Shown here: one piece after another, positions 5,835-6,515 of the stretch
How positions within the stretch are numbered: the stretch's first letter is position 1
Layout of the letters: every line of letters begins with the position of its first letter
Assembly (NCBI GenBank): GCA_031275145.1
Contig: JAISPE010000173.1
Span: 1 to 6,515, forward strand
Source of the DNA: Prevotellaceae bacterium
GTDB lineage: Bacteria; Bacteroidota; Bacteroidia; Bacteroidales; UBA932
Length of the DNA stretch: 6,515 nt
Direction: 5' to 3'
Notes under the pieces: model-generated
Told to the model about the DNA's origin: nothing
The model's database searches: none
The model's input: only the letters and a program-made list of their open reading frames with translations
Translations under genes and position numbers: made by a program

Positions 5835-6441
5835 ACTGAAACATATCGCCGTATACAGCTGCTTTTGTCTTTAACGGAAGAGGATATGCTCTTGAAGAAG
5901 AGGGCATACGGTAAACGTGAATGTTTCTGTTCCGTATGGAAAAAGAAACGTAAGTTCCGACTTTGGGAGAATCAATCTCTATGTTTGCCAGGGACAGTTG
6001 CCGGATAAGTGTTTCTGCTGACTTTTGTCCTGTGACAACAATATTCCGAAGGTCGGGCAAACGGGTTATAACCTGTATTATATCAAGTGGCTCCACGATT
6101 TCCAGATCTTTGTCTGAAGCATTGTCTTTATGCCGTATCACTTTCTCCGCCATATCGTATACGGCAATATGTCTGGAGGTAAGAAATTCGATAATTTCCT
6201 CTTTTTTAAAAGATTTGTTCGCCCCGTCAACAAAACGGTTTTTGTCCCCGAAAAAAACCAGACCAAAAATCCTCCACATATCATTCTGAAAGTTAGGATA
6301 AAAAAAATCCATTGACCAGCGTTGCCGTTTAGGCGGAAAACTTCCCAAAAACAGCCATTCGGCTTTCTCCGGATAAAATGGCTGTAAAGGATGCTTCTCT
6401 GTTTGTGGAATCTGCCGTTTATCTTTTCCCGTACTCATCAT
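5833..6441 (-). CDS. Uracil-DNA glycosylase superfamily protein
   Basis: This 202-residue protein belongs to the uracil-DNA glycosylase superfamily, in a Bacteroidota group related to the Mug/hypoxanthine-glycosylase branch; it probably removes deaminated or mismatched bases from DNA. Motif 1 is WLFLGSFPP (residues 29-37) followed by FFYPNFQNDMWRIFG (46-60), equivalent to the GxxPG...NxFW region of Mug-type enzymes. Then come YDMAEKVIRHKDNASDKDLEIVEP (95-118, a strongly conserved block), IVVTGQKSAETL (134-145), and motif 2 RMPSSSRAY (178-186), matching the NPS-S-type loop that inserts into DNA. Base specificity cannot be told from sequence. The ATG at 6441 (or the adjacent one at 6438) is preferred over 6498 because a -7 promoter box lies between them and the extra 19 residues look unlike the family. 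It converges on the lipoprotein gene with a 91-bp gap and is probably a single-gene unit. Confidence 0.82.
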   Translation of the reverse strand: MMSTGKDKRQIPQTEKHPLQPFYPEKAEWLFLGSFPPKRQRWSMDFFYPNFQNDMWRIFGLVFFGDKNRFVDGANKSFKKEEIIEFLTSRHIAVYDMAEKVIRHKDNASDKDLEIVEPLDIIQVITRLPDLRNIVVTGQKSAETLIRQLSLANIEIDSPKVGTYVSFSIRNRNIHVYRMPSSSRAYPLPLKTKAAVYGDMFQ

Positions 6442-6462
6442 TATCAATTCAATTTTACGGCG

Positions 6463-6470
6463 CAAATGTA
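6463..6470 (-). promoter_or_regulatory. -7 promoter box for the glycosylase gene
   Basis: On the minus strand TACATTTG (6470-6463) matches the Bacteroidota -7 consensus TAnnTTTG exactly. Transcription would start near 6456, about 15 nt before the ATG at 6441. No clear TTTG or TTG -33 element is visible upstream on the same strand within the expected spacing. Confidence 0.5.
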
Positions 6471-6515
6471 CGGAATAACTGTGAACTTGCTTACACACGC
6501 ATGTTTGTTGTTTTT

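Noticed and set aside
6442..6498. Longer start for the glycosylase gene
   Set aside because: The promoter box at 6463-6470 lies downstream of this start, and the added residues do not resemble the family.

Overview
The window looks like a chromosomal segment of a Bacteroidota (probably Bacteroidales-type) bacterium. The evidence is an outer-membrane barrel protein with an N-terminal carboxypeptidase-regulatory-like domain, a lipoprotein beta-helix protein, no Shine-Dalgarno-like leaders, and promoter elements of the Bacteroidota TAnnTTTG type. I see no rRNA, tRNA, transposase gene, CRISPR array or phage gene. I cannot name the species.

Layout. Positions 1-403 carry no convincing gene. They hold dispersed-repeat-like DNA: a degenerate 9-bp periodicity at the left edge, a REP-like palindromic element (64-132), and an AT-rich pair of 16-bp direct repeats with hairpins that include a plausible terminator for the first gene. 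Positions 404-2734 (minus strand) encode a 776-residue outer-membrane beta-barrel protein of the TonB-receptor-like type. A 439-bp divergent intergenic region (2735-3173) follows. It holds the barrel gene's promoter, a foldable inverted-repeat block, a perfect 21-bp tandem repeat that resembles a LytTR-type operator, and a -7 box for the second gene. Positions 3174-5741 (plus strand) encode an 855-residue lipoprotein with two carboxypeptidase-regulatory-like domains and a long right-handed-beta-helix-like region of the carbohydrate-binding DUF4353/Cthe_2159 type. A 91-bp convergent gap with a strong plus-strand terminator separates it from a uracil-DNA-glycosylase-superfamily gene (5833-6441, minus strand), whose own -7 box is at 6463-6470.

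How the genes may work together. The barrel and the lipoprotein are divergently transcribed and both are predicted to sit in the outer membrane, so a shared surface role (glycan or matrix binding, uptake, or adhesion) is reasonable. However, this is not a SusC/SusD pair: the barrel lacks SusC size and the lipoprotein lacks a SusD fold. The DNA-repair gene is probably unrelated to them. The most distinctive regulatory signal is the 21-bp tandem repeat just upstream of a promoter that has a good -7 box but no visible -33 element. That is what an activator-dependent promoter would look like.
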